A DNA stretch of 5,993 bases from Candidatus Minthenecus merdequi (GCA_018064385.1 JAGHVI010000231.1:1-5993), one strand, 5' to 3'; positions 1-5,802 are shown, counted from the first letter of the stretch. Notes: generated by a model from the sequence alone, not told the origin. Translations and numbers: made by a program.

Positions 1-1
1 T

Positions 2-118
2 TATAAGCAATTGCTTACTTATTTGAATCTTACGTCAAAAAAAGTAGGATTGCTGATTAATTTTAATGTGAATAATCTAATGGATGGAATCCATAGAGTA
101 GTGAATAATTATCAATAA
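2..118 (+). CDS. C-terminal end of a GxxExxY-family protein (partial, 5' end outside window)
   Basis: An open frame enters from the left edge and ends at TAA 116-118, giving 38 residues. It contains KQLLTYLNLT, then a hydrophobic VGLLINFNV segment, then MDGIHRVVNN. This matches my memory of the C-terminal signature of GxxExxY proteins: a Q-L-L-x-Y-L strand, G-L-L-I-N-F, then a D-G-I-x-R-V-V end. The family is placed in the PD-(D/E)XK nuclease-like superfamily. Its biological role is not established, and the catalytic part lies outside this window. The gene ends 42 nt before the epimerase start, and two repeat units lie in that gap, so it looks like an insertion at the edge of the polysaccharide cluster rather than a sugar gene. 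The call rests on a short tail. A different PD-(D/E)XK-like protein is possible, but coding use of this frame looks secure. Confidence 0.72.
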   Translation, partial: YKQLLTYLNLTSKKVGLLINFNVNNLMDGIHRVVNNYQ

Positions 119-127
119 TATTCCTTT

Positions 128-146
128 ATTCTGCGTATTCTGCGTG
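128..146 (+). repeat. Two tandem 9-nt units (ATTCTGCGT x2)
   Basis: ATTCTGCGT occurs twice head to tail (128-136 and 137-145), followed by G. The 18-mer TTCTGCGTATTCTGCGTG at 129-146 is identical to 2571-2588 between capF and capG. It lies 9 nt after the stop of the GxxExxY-like gene and 14 nt before the epimerase ATG, so it occupies most of the intergenic gap and probably the epimerase leader. No inverted partner is visible close by, so here it is a half-site rather than a hairpin. It is a member of the dispersed family described at 2512-2588. Confidence 0.85.
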
Positions 147-160
147 AAATAGAATAAATT

Positions 161-1189
161 ATGAAGATACTTATAACTGGTTCTGCGGGATTCATAGGAA
201 GCAATCTCGTTATGCGACTGCTCGCAGCTGAACCTGAGCATGATATTGTCGGTCTCGACAACATTAACGACTATTATGAGGTGTCGCTGAAGGAGTGGCG
301 ACTTCGGCAGATTGATGCTTACGTCAAGTCTCATTCCGAATGCACATATCGCTTCATCAAAGGTAATATTGCTGATAAGACTCTCATTGATAATCTCTTT
401 GCCGCAGAGCACTTTGATATAGTAGTCAATCTTGCTGCTCAAGCGGGAGTACGCTACAGCATCGAGAATCCTGACGCATACATCCAGTCGAACGTAATCG
501 GCTTCTACAATATCCTTGAGGCTTGTCGCCACAATCCAGTGCAGCACCTCGTATATGCTTCGTCCAGTTCTGTTTACGGTGGCAACAAGAAGATACCTTT
601 TGCCGAAACGGATATGGTTGACAATCCGGTGTCACTATATGCCGCAACCAAGAAGAGCAACGAACTCTTCGCTCACACATATTCTAAATTATATAGCATT
701 CCTACCACAGGTTTGAGGTTCTTTACCGTCTATGGACCTGCTGGACGCCCTGATATGGCGTACTTTGGTTTTACCAACAAACTTATTAAGGGCGAGACTA
801 TCAAGATATTCAACTATGGCAATTGCCAGCGCGACTTCACCTTTGTTGACGACATTGTAGAAGGCATCACCCGTGTGATGCATAAAACTCCAAAGCCTAC
901 TGCCGATGGCGTTCAGTATGCAGTCTATAACATTGGTGGCTCGCAACCCGAGAACCTGCTGGATTTCGTCCAGATATTGCAGGAGGAACTTGTTCGTGCC
1001 AAAGTTCTCCCCGAGGATTTCGACTTCGAGGCACACAAGGAACTCGTCCCTATGCAGCCAGGAGACGTCCCAACAACATACGCGGATGCAACAGCACTCG
1101 AACGTGATTTCGGTTTCCGTCCGACAATAACATTAAGACAGGGACTCCGCAACTTTGCTGAGTGGTACAAAGAGTTTTATAGAAAATAG
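161..1189 (+). CDS. UDP-glucuronate 4-epimerase (NAD-dependent SDR)
   Basis: This 342-residue extended short-chain dehydrogenase/reductase is predicted to interconvert UDP-glucuronate and UDP-galacturonate in the cytoplasm, supplying GalA for glycan assembly. The NAD-binding loop TGSAGFIG is at residues 6-13. The LDNINDYYEVSLKEWRL stretch (32-48) is characteristic of the UDP-GlcA 4-epimerase subgroup and differs from GalE. NLAAQAGVRYS (90-100), SSSSVYG (134-140), the catalytic pair Tyr160/Lys164 (YAATK), FTVYGPAGRPDMA (188-200) and RDFTFVDDIVEG (224-235) are all present. MQPGDVPTTYAD near 298-309 is the usual C-terminal substrate-domain motif. Length is normal and the frame is intact. The start is fixed because MKILITGSAG places the glycine loop at the expected distance from the N-terminus. 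The leader is A-rich with no clear Shine-Dalgarno. It lies 46 nt upstream of capF in the same direction, probably co-transcribed. dTDP-glucose 4,6-dehydratase and GalE are less likely. Confidence 0.9.
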   Translation: MKILITGSAGFIGSNLVMRLLAAEPEHDIVGLDNINDYYEVSLKEWRLRQIDAYVKSHSECTYRFIKGNIADKTLIDNLFAAEHFDIVVNLAAQAGVRYSIENPDAYIQSNVIGFYNILEACRHNPVQHLVYASSSSVYGGNKKIPFAETDMVDNPVSLYAATKKSNELFAHTYSKLYSIPTTGLRFFTVYGPAGRPDMAYFGFTNKLIKGETIKIFNYGNCQRDFTFVDDIVEGITRVMHKTPKPTADGVQYAVYNIGGSQPENLLDFVQILQEELVRAKVLPEDFDFEAHKELVPMQPGDVPTTYADATALERDFGFRPTITLRQGLRNFAEWYKEFYRK

Positions 1190-1235
1190 TTGGGATAGTA
1201 TTGTGTAGAAAATTATTCATACAGTTTTATTCATT

Positions 1236-2504
1236 ATGAAGATATTAGTTACTGGAGCAAAAGGATTTGTAGGTAAGAATCTGTGCTCACAGCTTAAGAA
1301 TATCCGTGATGGCAAGGCGAAATGCTATGGCGACCTAACCATTGACGATATCTTTGAATATGATGTTGACTCTACCGCTGAGGAGTTGGAACACTACTGC
1401 AAAGAATGCAATTTTGTCTTCAATCTGGCAGGGGTGAACAGACCTCAGAATCAAGAAGAGTTTATGCAAGGCAACTTCGGATTTGCCAGCAAACTGCTTG
1501 ATACCCTCAAGGAATACAAGAACACTTGTCCTATAATGCTCTCCAGCAGTCAGCAGGCATCACTTACTGGACGCTTCGGCAACAGTGAATATGGTCGCAG
1601 CAAAAAGGCAGGCGAAGAACTCTTCCTGCAATATGAGATCGAGTTTTTGAAAAATGCAGAAATAAAAAATCTGCGAAATCAAAACAAATCTACGGAATCT
1701 GTGGGATTAACACCTCGCGTGTTAATCTATCGCTTTCCGAACCTCTATGGCAAATGGTGCCGCCCGAACTATAACAGTGCCGTCGCCACCTTCTGCAACA
1801 ACATCGCCAACGACCTGCCTATCACGGTCAACGACCCAAGTGTGAAGCTTGAACTGCTCTATATCGATGACCTCGTAGAAGAGATGATTTGTGCGCTGAA
1901 AGGCGAAGAGCATCGCTGTGAGTTTGAAGGACTCGATGTAAATCCAAGCACAGATGGAAGGTACTGCTATTGTCCTGTTACGCACAGGATTACTTTAGGT
2001 GGAATAGTCGAGTTGCTCAATCAATTCAAGGAGATGCCAAAAACTCTCCTTATTCCCGAAATCGGTAAAGACAGCTTTGCAAAACGCCTCTACAGCACTT
2101 ATCTGAGCTATCTCCCTAAAGAAGGGGCGATATTCGACCTCAAGATGAACGTTGACAACCGTGGCTCATTCACGGAGTTGGTTCACACATTGAATTGCGG
2201 ACAAGTCAGCATCAACATCTCCAAGCCTGGAATTACCAAAGGACAGCACTGGCACCATACAAAGTGGGAGCAGTTTATTGTTGTCAAGGGTCACGGACTC
2301 ATCCAGCAACGCAACGAGAATGACCCAGAGGGCAAGATTCTCGAATATGAGGTCTCCGGCGACAGAATACAGTCCGTCATCATGCTCCCCGGCTATACAC
2401 ATAATATAATAAACCTCTCTGAGATTGAAGATCTTGTTACGGTAATGTACTGCAACGAAATCTTCGACCCTCAGAGACCAGATACTTTCTTCGACCCAGT
2501 ATAA
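1236..2504 (+). CDS. capF: CapF/WbjC-type bifunctional UDP-sugar reductase/C3-epimerase (SDR plus cupin)
   Basis: This is the second enzyme of UDP-L-FucNAc synthesis. It C3-epimerises the CapE-derived 4-keto sugar through the cupin domain, then reduces C4 with NAD(P)H through the SDR domain, giving the UDP-activated 6-deoxy-L-talosamine derivative. The N-terminal SDR has TGAKGFVG (6-13), LAGVNRP (64-70), Tyr119/Lys123 (YGRSK) and PNLYGKWCRPNYNS (168-181). STYLSYLP (287-294) precedes the cupin, which starts near NVDNRGSFTE (305-314). SKPGITKGQHWHHTK (329-343), Glu345 and His389 in PGYTHNI supply metal-ligand candidates, with H338, H340 and H341. FDPQRPDTFF closes the protein. At 422 residues it is about 50 longer than S. 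aureus CapF (about 369, from memory). Roughly 21 of the extra residues lie at 138-158, where the DNA is repeat-derived. The frame remains open. It precedes capG by 103 nt. Confidence 0.93.
   Translation: MKILVTGAKGFVGKNLCSQLKNIRDGKAKCYGDLTIDDIFEYDVDSTAEELEHYCKECNFVFNLAGVNRPQNQEEFMQGNFGFASKLLDTLKEYKNTCPIMLSSSQQASLTGRFGNSEYGRSKKAGEELFLQYEIEFLKNAEIKNLRNQNKSTESVGLTPRVLIYRFPNLYGKWCRPNYNSAVATFCNNIANDLPITVNDPSVKLELLYIDDLVEEMICALKGEEHRCEFEGLDVNPSTDGRYCYCPVTHRITLGGIVELLNQFKEMPKTLLIPEIGKDSFAKRLYSTYLSYLPKEGAIFDLKMNVDNRGSFTELVHTLNCGQVSINISKPGITKGQHWHHTKWEQFIVVKGHGLIQQRNENDPEGKILEYEVSGDRIQSVIMLPGYTHNIINLSEIEDLVTVMYCNEIFDPQRPDTFFDPV
1655..1727 (+). repeat. Repeat-derived hairpin insertion inside capF
   Basis: Within codons about 138-164 of capF the DNA turns AT-rich and contains degenerate 9-nt units: AATCTGCGA (1668-1676), AATCTACGG (1687-1695) and AATCTGTGG (1696-1704). 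Their TCTGCG core and 9-nt period match the intergenic family at 128-145 and 2512-2588. An inverted unit TGCAGA (1655-1660) faces TCTGCG (1670-1675) across a 9-nt AT-rich loop. At the 3' edge GATTAACAC (1705-1713) and GTGTTAATC (1719-1727) form a perfect 9-bp inverted repeat around CTCGC. The block is in frame and codes for a lysine/asparagine-rich stretch before RVLIYRFPNL, where remembered CapF homologues have only a short turn. Calling it an insertion of the dispersed repeat is inference from core, period and position. Confidence 0.6.
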
Positions 2505-2511
2505 ATCATCT

Positions 2512-2588
2512 CACGCAGAACTAATATTTCACGCAGAATACGCGGAATACACAGAAAAAAAATCCCATAATTCTGCGTATTCTGCGTG
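2512..2588 (+). repeat. Intergenic array of 9-nt units forming an 18-bp hairpin (capF-capG gap)
   Basis: Starting 7 nt after the capF stop there is one CACGCAGAA (2512-2520). Three tandem units follow: CACGCAGAA, TACGCGGAA, TACACAGAA (2530-2556). Two units in the opposite sense, TTCTGCGTA and TTCTGCGTG (2571-2588), complete the array. CACGCAGAATACGCGGAA (2530-2547) pairs with 2571-2588 over 18 positions with a single G-T wobble, leaving a 23-nt A-rich loop. It fills most of the capF-capG spacer. No T-tract follows the right arm, so it is not an intrinsic terminator for the + strand. As RNA it could stabilise the capF 3' end or cap readthrough, but no such role is shown. The right arm is identical to 129-146. 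Confidence 0.88.
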
Positions 2589-2607
2589 CAACAAAAAGTA
2601 ACACTAT

Positions 2608-3762
2608 ATGTTTAAAAATAACGGAAAACTCAAGCTGCTCATCATTGTGGGCACACGTCCAGAAATAATTCGCCTTGCGGCAGTGATAAACAAATGCCGA
2701 AAATATTTCGACACTATCTTGGCACACACCGGTCAGAACTATGACTACAACCTTAACGGCATCTTCTTCAAGGACCTCAAACTCGCAGACCCTGACGTGT
2801 ATATGAATGCGGTTGGGGCGGATCTTGGAGAGACGATGGGAAATATCATCGACAAAAGCTACAAGTTGATGGTGGAAATCAAGCCCGATGCTGTTCTGGT
2901 TCTGGGTGACACCAACAGTTGTCTCAGCGTCATTGGTGCCAAACGTCTCCACATCCCTATCTTCCACATGGAAGCGGGTAATCGTTGCAAGGACGAGTGT
3001 CTTCCGGAAGAGACCAACCGCCGCATAGTCGATATCATTTCTGATGTTAATATGGCATACTCTGAGCACGCAAGAAGATATTTGGCAGAGTGCGGCTTGC
3101 CGAGAGAGCGCACATACGTCACAGGCAGCCCTATGGCGGAGGTGTTGCACAACAACCTCGCTGAGATTGAAACATCTGATGTCCACAAACGCCTGGGTCT
3201 TGAGAAAGGGAAATATATATTATTGTCTGCCCATCGTGAAGAGAACATTGACACGGAGCGCAACTTCCTGAGCCTCTTCAATGCAATTAACGCTATGGCA
3301 GAGAAATACAACATTCCGATATTATACAGCTGTCATCCAAGAAGTCGGAAGCGTCTTGAAGCCAGTGGCTTCACTCTCGACCCAAGGGTTATACAGCATG
3401 AACCATTAGGTTTTCACGACTACAACTGCCTTCAGATGAACGCTTTCGCAGTAGTTTCTGACTCGGGTACACTTCCTGAGGAATCAAGCTTTTTCACTAG
3501 TGTGGGACATCCGTTTCCAGCCGTTTGCATCCGCACCAGCACCGAACGCCCCGAAGCCCTTGATAAAGGCTGCTTTTTCATCAGCGGTATCGACGAGAAG
3601 GGTCTGCTTCAGGCAGTTGACACGGCAGTCGAGATGAACACCAACGGTGACCACGGCATTCCAGTGCCCAATTATGTGGACGAAAACGTCTCCACAAAGG
3701 TGGTCAAAATCATCCAAAGTTACGTTGGCATCGTCAACAAAATGGTTTGGAGGAAAAACTAG
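2608..3762 (+). CDS. capG: UDP-N-acetylglucosamine 2-epimerase-family enzyme, CapG/WbjD type
   Basis: This is the last step of UDP-L-FucNAc synthesis: C2 epimerisation of the CapF product to UDP-N-acetyl-L-fucosamine. The 384-residue length and GT-B-like two-domain pattern fit the non-hydrolysing 2-epimerases (WecB fold). Visible motifs are GTRPE (15-19), HTGQNYDYNLN (40-50), GDTNS with Asp101, HMEAG with Glu122, PEETNRR with Glu134, SAHREEN with His209, SDSGTLPEE (284-292) and RTSTERPEALDKG (309-321). Asp101, Glu122, Glu134 and His209 line up with the catalytic set D95/E117/E131/H213 of E. coli WecB, as I remember it. The NRCKDECLPEE segment after HMEAG is of the CapG style rather than that of housekeeping WecB, and the flanking capF and capE support the FucNAc assignment. 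Sequence alone cannot fully exclude a ManNAc-forming role. The start places GTRPE near the N-terminus as expected. The next gene follows after 9 nt. Confidence 0.88.
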   Translation: MFKNNGKLKLLIIVGTRPEIIRLAAVINKCRKYFDTILAHTGQNYDYNLNGIFFKDLKLADPDVYMNAVGADLGETMGNIIDKSYKLMVEIKPDAVLVLGDTNSCLSVIGAKRLHIPIFHMEAGNRCKDECLPEETNRRIVDIISDVNMAYSEHARRYLAECGLPRERTYVTGSPMAEVLHNNLAEIETSDVHKRLGLEKGKYILLSAHREENIDTERNFLSLFNAINAMAEKYNIPILYSCHPRSRKRLEASGFTLDPRVIQHEPLGFHDYNCLQMNAFAVVSDSGTLPEESSFFTSVGHPFPAVCIRTSTERPEALDKGCFFISGIDEKGLLQAVDTAVEMNTNGDHGIPVPNYVDENVSTKVVKIIQSYVGIVNKMVWRKN

Positions 3763-3771
3763 AACAAATAT

Positions 3772-4224
3772 ATGTCGGACAACGAGATACAACAGCAGAT
3801 GGAGGCGATGCGCGCCCTGAATGAGCCGATGCCACAGGTCGGAATTTTCTGGTACGACCCCGAGGAAAAAGCATTTTTCGGTGTGTGCAAGCAAGAACTG
3901 ACTCCCAAGCAGGCAGAAGAAGCGGCAGACAAGGGACTGCCGTTCATCAACTATCCGCATCTGCACCGCCAGGTTTGGGCCAAGGAGTATTTCCGTGCCC
4001 AGGCAACAGGCGAGCCTACCAAGTTCAAGGGCGATTACACCCAAGTGCCAAGGGGACGTGTAGCCTGGAACATCAACAAGTTCATCGTTTTTGTAGGACA
4101 GTGGGCAAAGCCTATCGAAAAAGAGCTATCAAAAATGATTGAGGACGAATTTTCCCTCCCATATTTCGAGCTCGTTTACGACTACCATTGGGATCTCGGT
4201 CACGGCTGGTCAGGGGATATGTAA
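3772..4224 (+). CDS. Uncharacterised 150-residue protein within the FucNAc cassette
   Basis: I can assign no function. The predicted protein is soluble, with no signal peptide or membrane segment. A charged N-terminal helix (about 1-20) leads into VGIFWYDPEEKAFFGV (23-38). An Ala/Glu-rich helix, a central HLHRQVWAKEYF (63-74), QVPRGRVAWN (91-100) and a FIVFVGQW strand (104-111) follow. It ends in an aromatic, His-rich tail with HWDLGHGWS (139-147). The pattern GIFW ... PRGRV followed by a short strand and an amphipathic helix recalls a widespread family of small uncharacterised bacterial proteins, but I cannot name it. It starts 9 nt after capG and ends 37 nt before capE, all in one direction, so co-transcription is very likely. 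A GGAGG at 3749-3753 lies about 18 nt before the ATG, too far for a classic ribosome site. Its position suggests a capsule-related or accessory role, but a hitchhiking gene is possible. Confidence 0.85.
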   Translation: MSDNEIQQQMEAMRALNEPMPQVGIFWYDPEEKAFFGVCKQELTPKQAEEAADKGLPFINYPHLHRQVWAKEYFRAQATGEPTKFKGDYTQVPRGRVAWNINKFIVFVGQWAKPIEKELSKMIEDEFSLPYFELVYDYHWDLGHGWSGDM

Positions 4225-4261
4225 CATTGTACAAACCCAAAGAATTTTAAATATACAAGAT

Positions 4262-5377
4262 ATGAGCATATTTGCAGGTAAGACATTGATGATAACCGGT
4301 GGTACCGGTAGTTTTGGCAATGCGGTTCTCAACCGTTTTCTCAGAACCGACATAGGCGAAATCCGCATCTTCTCACGCGACGAGAAGAAGCAGGACGATA
4401 TGCGCCACGAGTATCAGGCCAAGATGCCTGAAGTTGCAGGAAAAATCAAATTCTACATCGGTGACGTGCGCAACAAGAGCACACTCAAGACCGCAATGAA
4501 GGGTGTGGATTATATCTTCCACGCAGCAGCACTTAAGCAGGTACCTTCGTGCGAGTTCTTCCCTATGGAAGCCGTCAAGACCAATGTCATCGGCACCGAC
4601 AACGTGTTAGATGCTGCTATAGATGAAGAAGTTAAGTGCGTCATCTGTCTTTCCACCGACAAGGCAGCCTACCCTATCAACGCGATGGGTATCTCCAAGG
4701 CACTGGAAGAGAAAATCGCAGTGGCACGCTCGCGCAACTCTGGCTCGTATGATGAAGCAGGGGTGTTTCACGGAACCAAGATTTGCTGCACCCGCTACGG
4801 CAACGTGATGTGCTCCCGAGGTTCTGTCATCCCTTTGTGGATTGAGCAGATTCGCAGCGGCAACCCCATCACATTGACCGAGCCAAAGATGACGAGATTT
4901 ATTATGTCTTTGGAAGAAGCCGTTGATCTCGTGCTCTTTGCCTTCGAGAATGGTCAAAACGGAGATATCCTAGTTCAGAAGGCTCCTGCCTGCACCATCC
5001 AAACCCAAGCAGAAGCGGTTTGCGAGCTATTCGGTGAGCAGGCCGGAGGTGCGCTGAAAGGTGCTGGTGCCCAAGGGCTTAAGGACGCCATCAAGGTCAT
5101 CGGCATCCGCCACGGAGAGAAGATGTACGAGACCCTCCTCACCAACGAGGAGTGCGCCAAGGCCGAGGATATGGGCAATTTCTATCGCGTCCCTGCCGAT
5201 AACCGCGGCTTGAACTACGACAAATACTTCAAGGAAGGCGATGAAAAACGCAACGTGCTGACTGAATTCAATTCCGACAACACCACTCGCCTTGACGTCG
5301 CTCAGACAAAGGCCAAAATCGCCAGCCTTCAGTACATACAGAACGAACTCGCCGGAGTGGCGAACCTGGCGAAATAG
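4262..5377 (+). CDS. capE: UDP-GlcNAc 4,6-dehydratase (5-inverting), CapE/WbjB type
   Basis: This is the first committed step to UDP-L-FucNAc. It converts UDP-GlcNAc to the UDP-2-acetamido-2,6-dideoxy-L-4-hexulose with inversion at C5 and internal NADP recycling. The 371-residue SDR shows TGGTGSFG (12-19), SRDEKKQ (39-45), GDVRN (67-71), HAAALKQVP (87-95), STDKAAYPINAMGISK (131-146), RYGNVMCSRGSV (178-189) and TRFIMSLEEAVDLV (211-224). In the catalytic helix Met142 stands where most SDRs have Tyr, with Lys146 retained, which is the known CapE-type M-x-x-x-K variant. Asp133 and Lys134 are present. The frame stays open upstream to an ATG at 4139, but that 41-residue extension overlaps the preceding gene and lacks family character. 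The ATG at 4262 puts the glycine loop at residue 12, as expected. No terminator is visible after the stop. Confidence 0.93.
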   Translation: MSIFAGKTLMITGGTGSFGNAVLNRFLRTDIGEIRIFSRDEKKQDDMRHEYQAKMPEVAGKIKFYIGDVRNKSTLKTAMKGVDYIFHAAALKQVPSCEFFPMEAVKTNVIGTDNVLDAAIDEEVKCVICLSTDKAAYPINAMGISKALEEKIAVARSRNSGSYDEAGVFHGTKICCTRYGNVMCSRGSVIPLWIEQIRSGNPITLTEPKMTRFIMSLEEAVDLVLFAFENGQNGDILVQKAPACTIQTQAEAVCELFGEQAGGALKGAGAQGLKDAIKVIGIRHGEKMYETLLTNEECAKAEDMGNFYRVPADNRGLNYDKYFKEGDEKRNVLTEFNSDNTTRLDVAQTKAKIASLQYIQNELAGVANLAK

Positions 5378-5556
5378 AAAAAGTTGCGCAGACATTAATA
5401 GCTCACATCGTGCTGAGAGCCTCAGTCGGTGGAAAAGAATATAGTCCAAAAAGCACTATAACACCACAAAAATCAACCTATACCGACATTTCAGACAGTC
5501 CCCTTGGTTCTTCGATGACACCACAAATATAGAAACGAATTTGTAATTCCAAAAAC

Positions 5557-5568
5557 TTGCGCAAAACG
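5557..5568 (+). repeat. 12-bp direct repeat TTGCGCAAAACG, left copy
   Basis: This is identical to 5747-5758, with 178 bp between the copies. The first 8 bases, TTGCGCAA, are a perfect palindrome. The left copy ends 1 nt before the open frame that starts at ATA 5570, and the right copy begins immediately after that frame's stop codon, so the pair exactly brackets it. A shorter copy, TTGCGCA, sits at 5384-5390 just past the capE stop. Function is unknown. Candidates are a recombination footprint, an unusually long target duplication, or a dispersed intergenic motif of this genome. Confidence 0.7.
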
Positions 5569-5569
5569 T

Positions 5570-5746
5570 ATAAAAAAAAGCAAAGTTTCTCCTAAACAGA
5601 AAGCTGAAGCTCAGCATATTACTATCCACGCTGGCAAGCGCCCGTCCCGCGATGATCTCGAATGGTACAATATGAATCAGGACTTCGACCCGAAGAAATT
5701 CGACACAGACTATGCCTGCGAAATCTGCGACGACTTCTGCAAATAG
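5570..5746 (+). pseudogene. 58-codon reading frame without a standard start (small acidic Cys-containing protein remnant)
   Basis: An open frame ends at TAG 5744-5746 and contains no ATG, GTG or TTG before an internal ATG at 5672. From ATA 5570 it would read IKKSKVSPKQ, a polar middle with HITIHAGKRPSRDD, then EWYNMNQDFDPKKFD and a final YACEICDDFCK with three cysteines (C-x2-C-x3-C). A basic N-terminus, acidic C-terminus and clean stop look like a real small protein whose ATG became ATA, or one that uses a rare start. The codon just upstream and the A8 run at 5572-5579 also allow a frameshift. The internal ATG would give only 24 residues. I do not recognise the family. The frame is bracketed by 12-bp direct repeats. 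It could be chance, but the Asp/Phe/Tyr/Cys pattern is unlike random AT-rich spacer. Confidence 0.35.
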
Positions 5747-5758
5747 TTGCGCAAAACG
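5747..5758 (+). repeat. 12-bp direct repeat TTGCGCAAAACG, right copy
   Basis: This is the right-hand partner of 5557-5568, starting at the base after the TAG of the small frame. With the preceding AG the match to the copy after capE (5382-5390) extends to AGTTGCGCA, so the motif appears just downstream of two successive stop codons. Confidence 0.7.
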
Positions 5759-5767
5759 CAGGGTCAC

Positions 5768-5802
5768 TTGCGTTCATGCAAAACCGAAAACAGCTAACTT
5801 TA
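5768..5802 (+). promoter_or_regulatory. Possible Bacteroidetes-type promoter for the gene at 5818
   Basis: TAACTTTA at 5795-5802 is one base away from the Bacteroidetes -7 consensus TAnnTTTG. A TTG lies at 5768-5770, about 24 nt upstream. That is a few bases longer than the usual spacing to the -33 box, so the call is weak. Transcription would begin only a few bases before the ATG at 5818, giving a very short leader. A new promoter here would fit the change of module after capE. Confidence 0.25.

Noticed and set aside
4..17. Perfect 14-bp palindrome TAAGCAATTGCTTA
   Set aside because: It lies in the coding frame of the GxxExxY-like tail (the KQLL codons) with no loop or T-tract, and I see no second copy. 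It is most likely chance.
80..94. ATGGAT-GGA-ATCCAT inverted repeat as a terminator or operator
   Set aside because: It encodes MDGIH of the conserved tail motif, is only 6 bp, and lacks a T-run.
128..146. CRISPR or short tandem repeat locus
   Set aside because: The units are adjacent 9-mers without spacers, and copies are scattered in both orientations.
2530..2588. Hairpin as intrinsic terminator of capF
   Set aside because: The right arm is followed by CAACAAAAAG, not a T-tract, and capG starts 20 nt later in the same direction.
2521..3186. Minus-strand 221-residue frame over capG
   Set aside because: It is opposite a clearly functional epimerase whose motifs are all intact. It is an antisense shadow produced by the codon bias of the real gene.
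3749..3753. GGAGG as ribosome binding site for the gene at 3772
   Set aside because: It is 18 nt from the ATG and inside the capG coding end. Other starts here have no such motif.
4139..4261. 41-residue N-terminal extension of capE from the ATG at 4139
   Set aside because: It overlaps the last 86 nt of the preceding gene in another frame and adds residues with no family similarity. The ATG at 4262 puts the NADP loop at residue 12, where relatives have it.
5440..5460. TATAGT/ACTATA stem as capE terminator
   Set aside because: It is only a 6-bp AT-rich stem with no T-run, about 60 nt past the stop. It is too weak to support.
5456..5767. Minus-strand 103-residue frame
   Set aside because: It is antisense to the small + strand frame, with Phe/Val/Arg-rich shadow composition, no leader and no recognisable motif.
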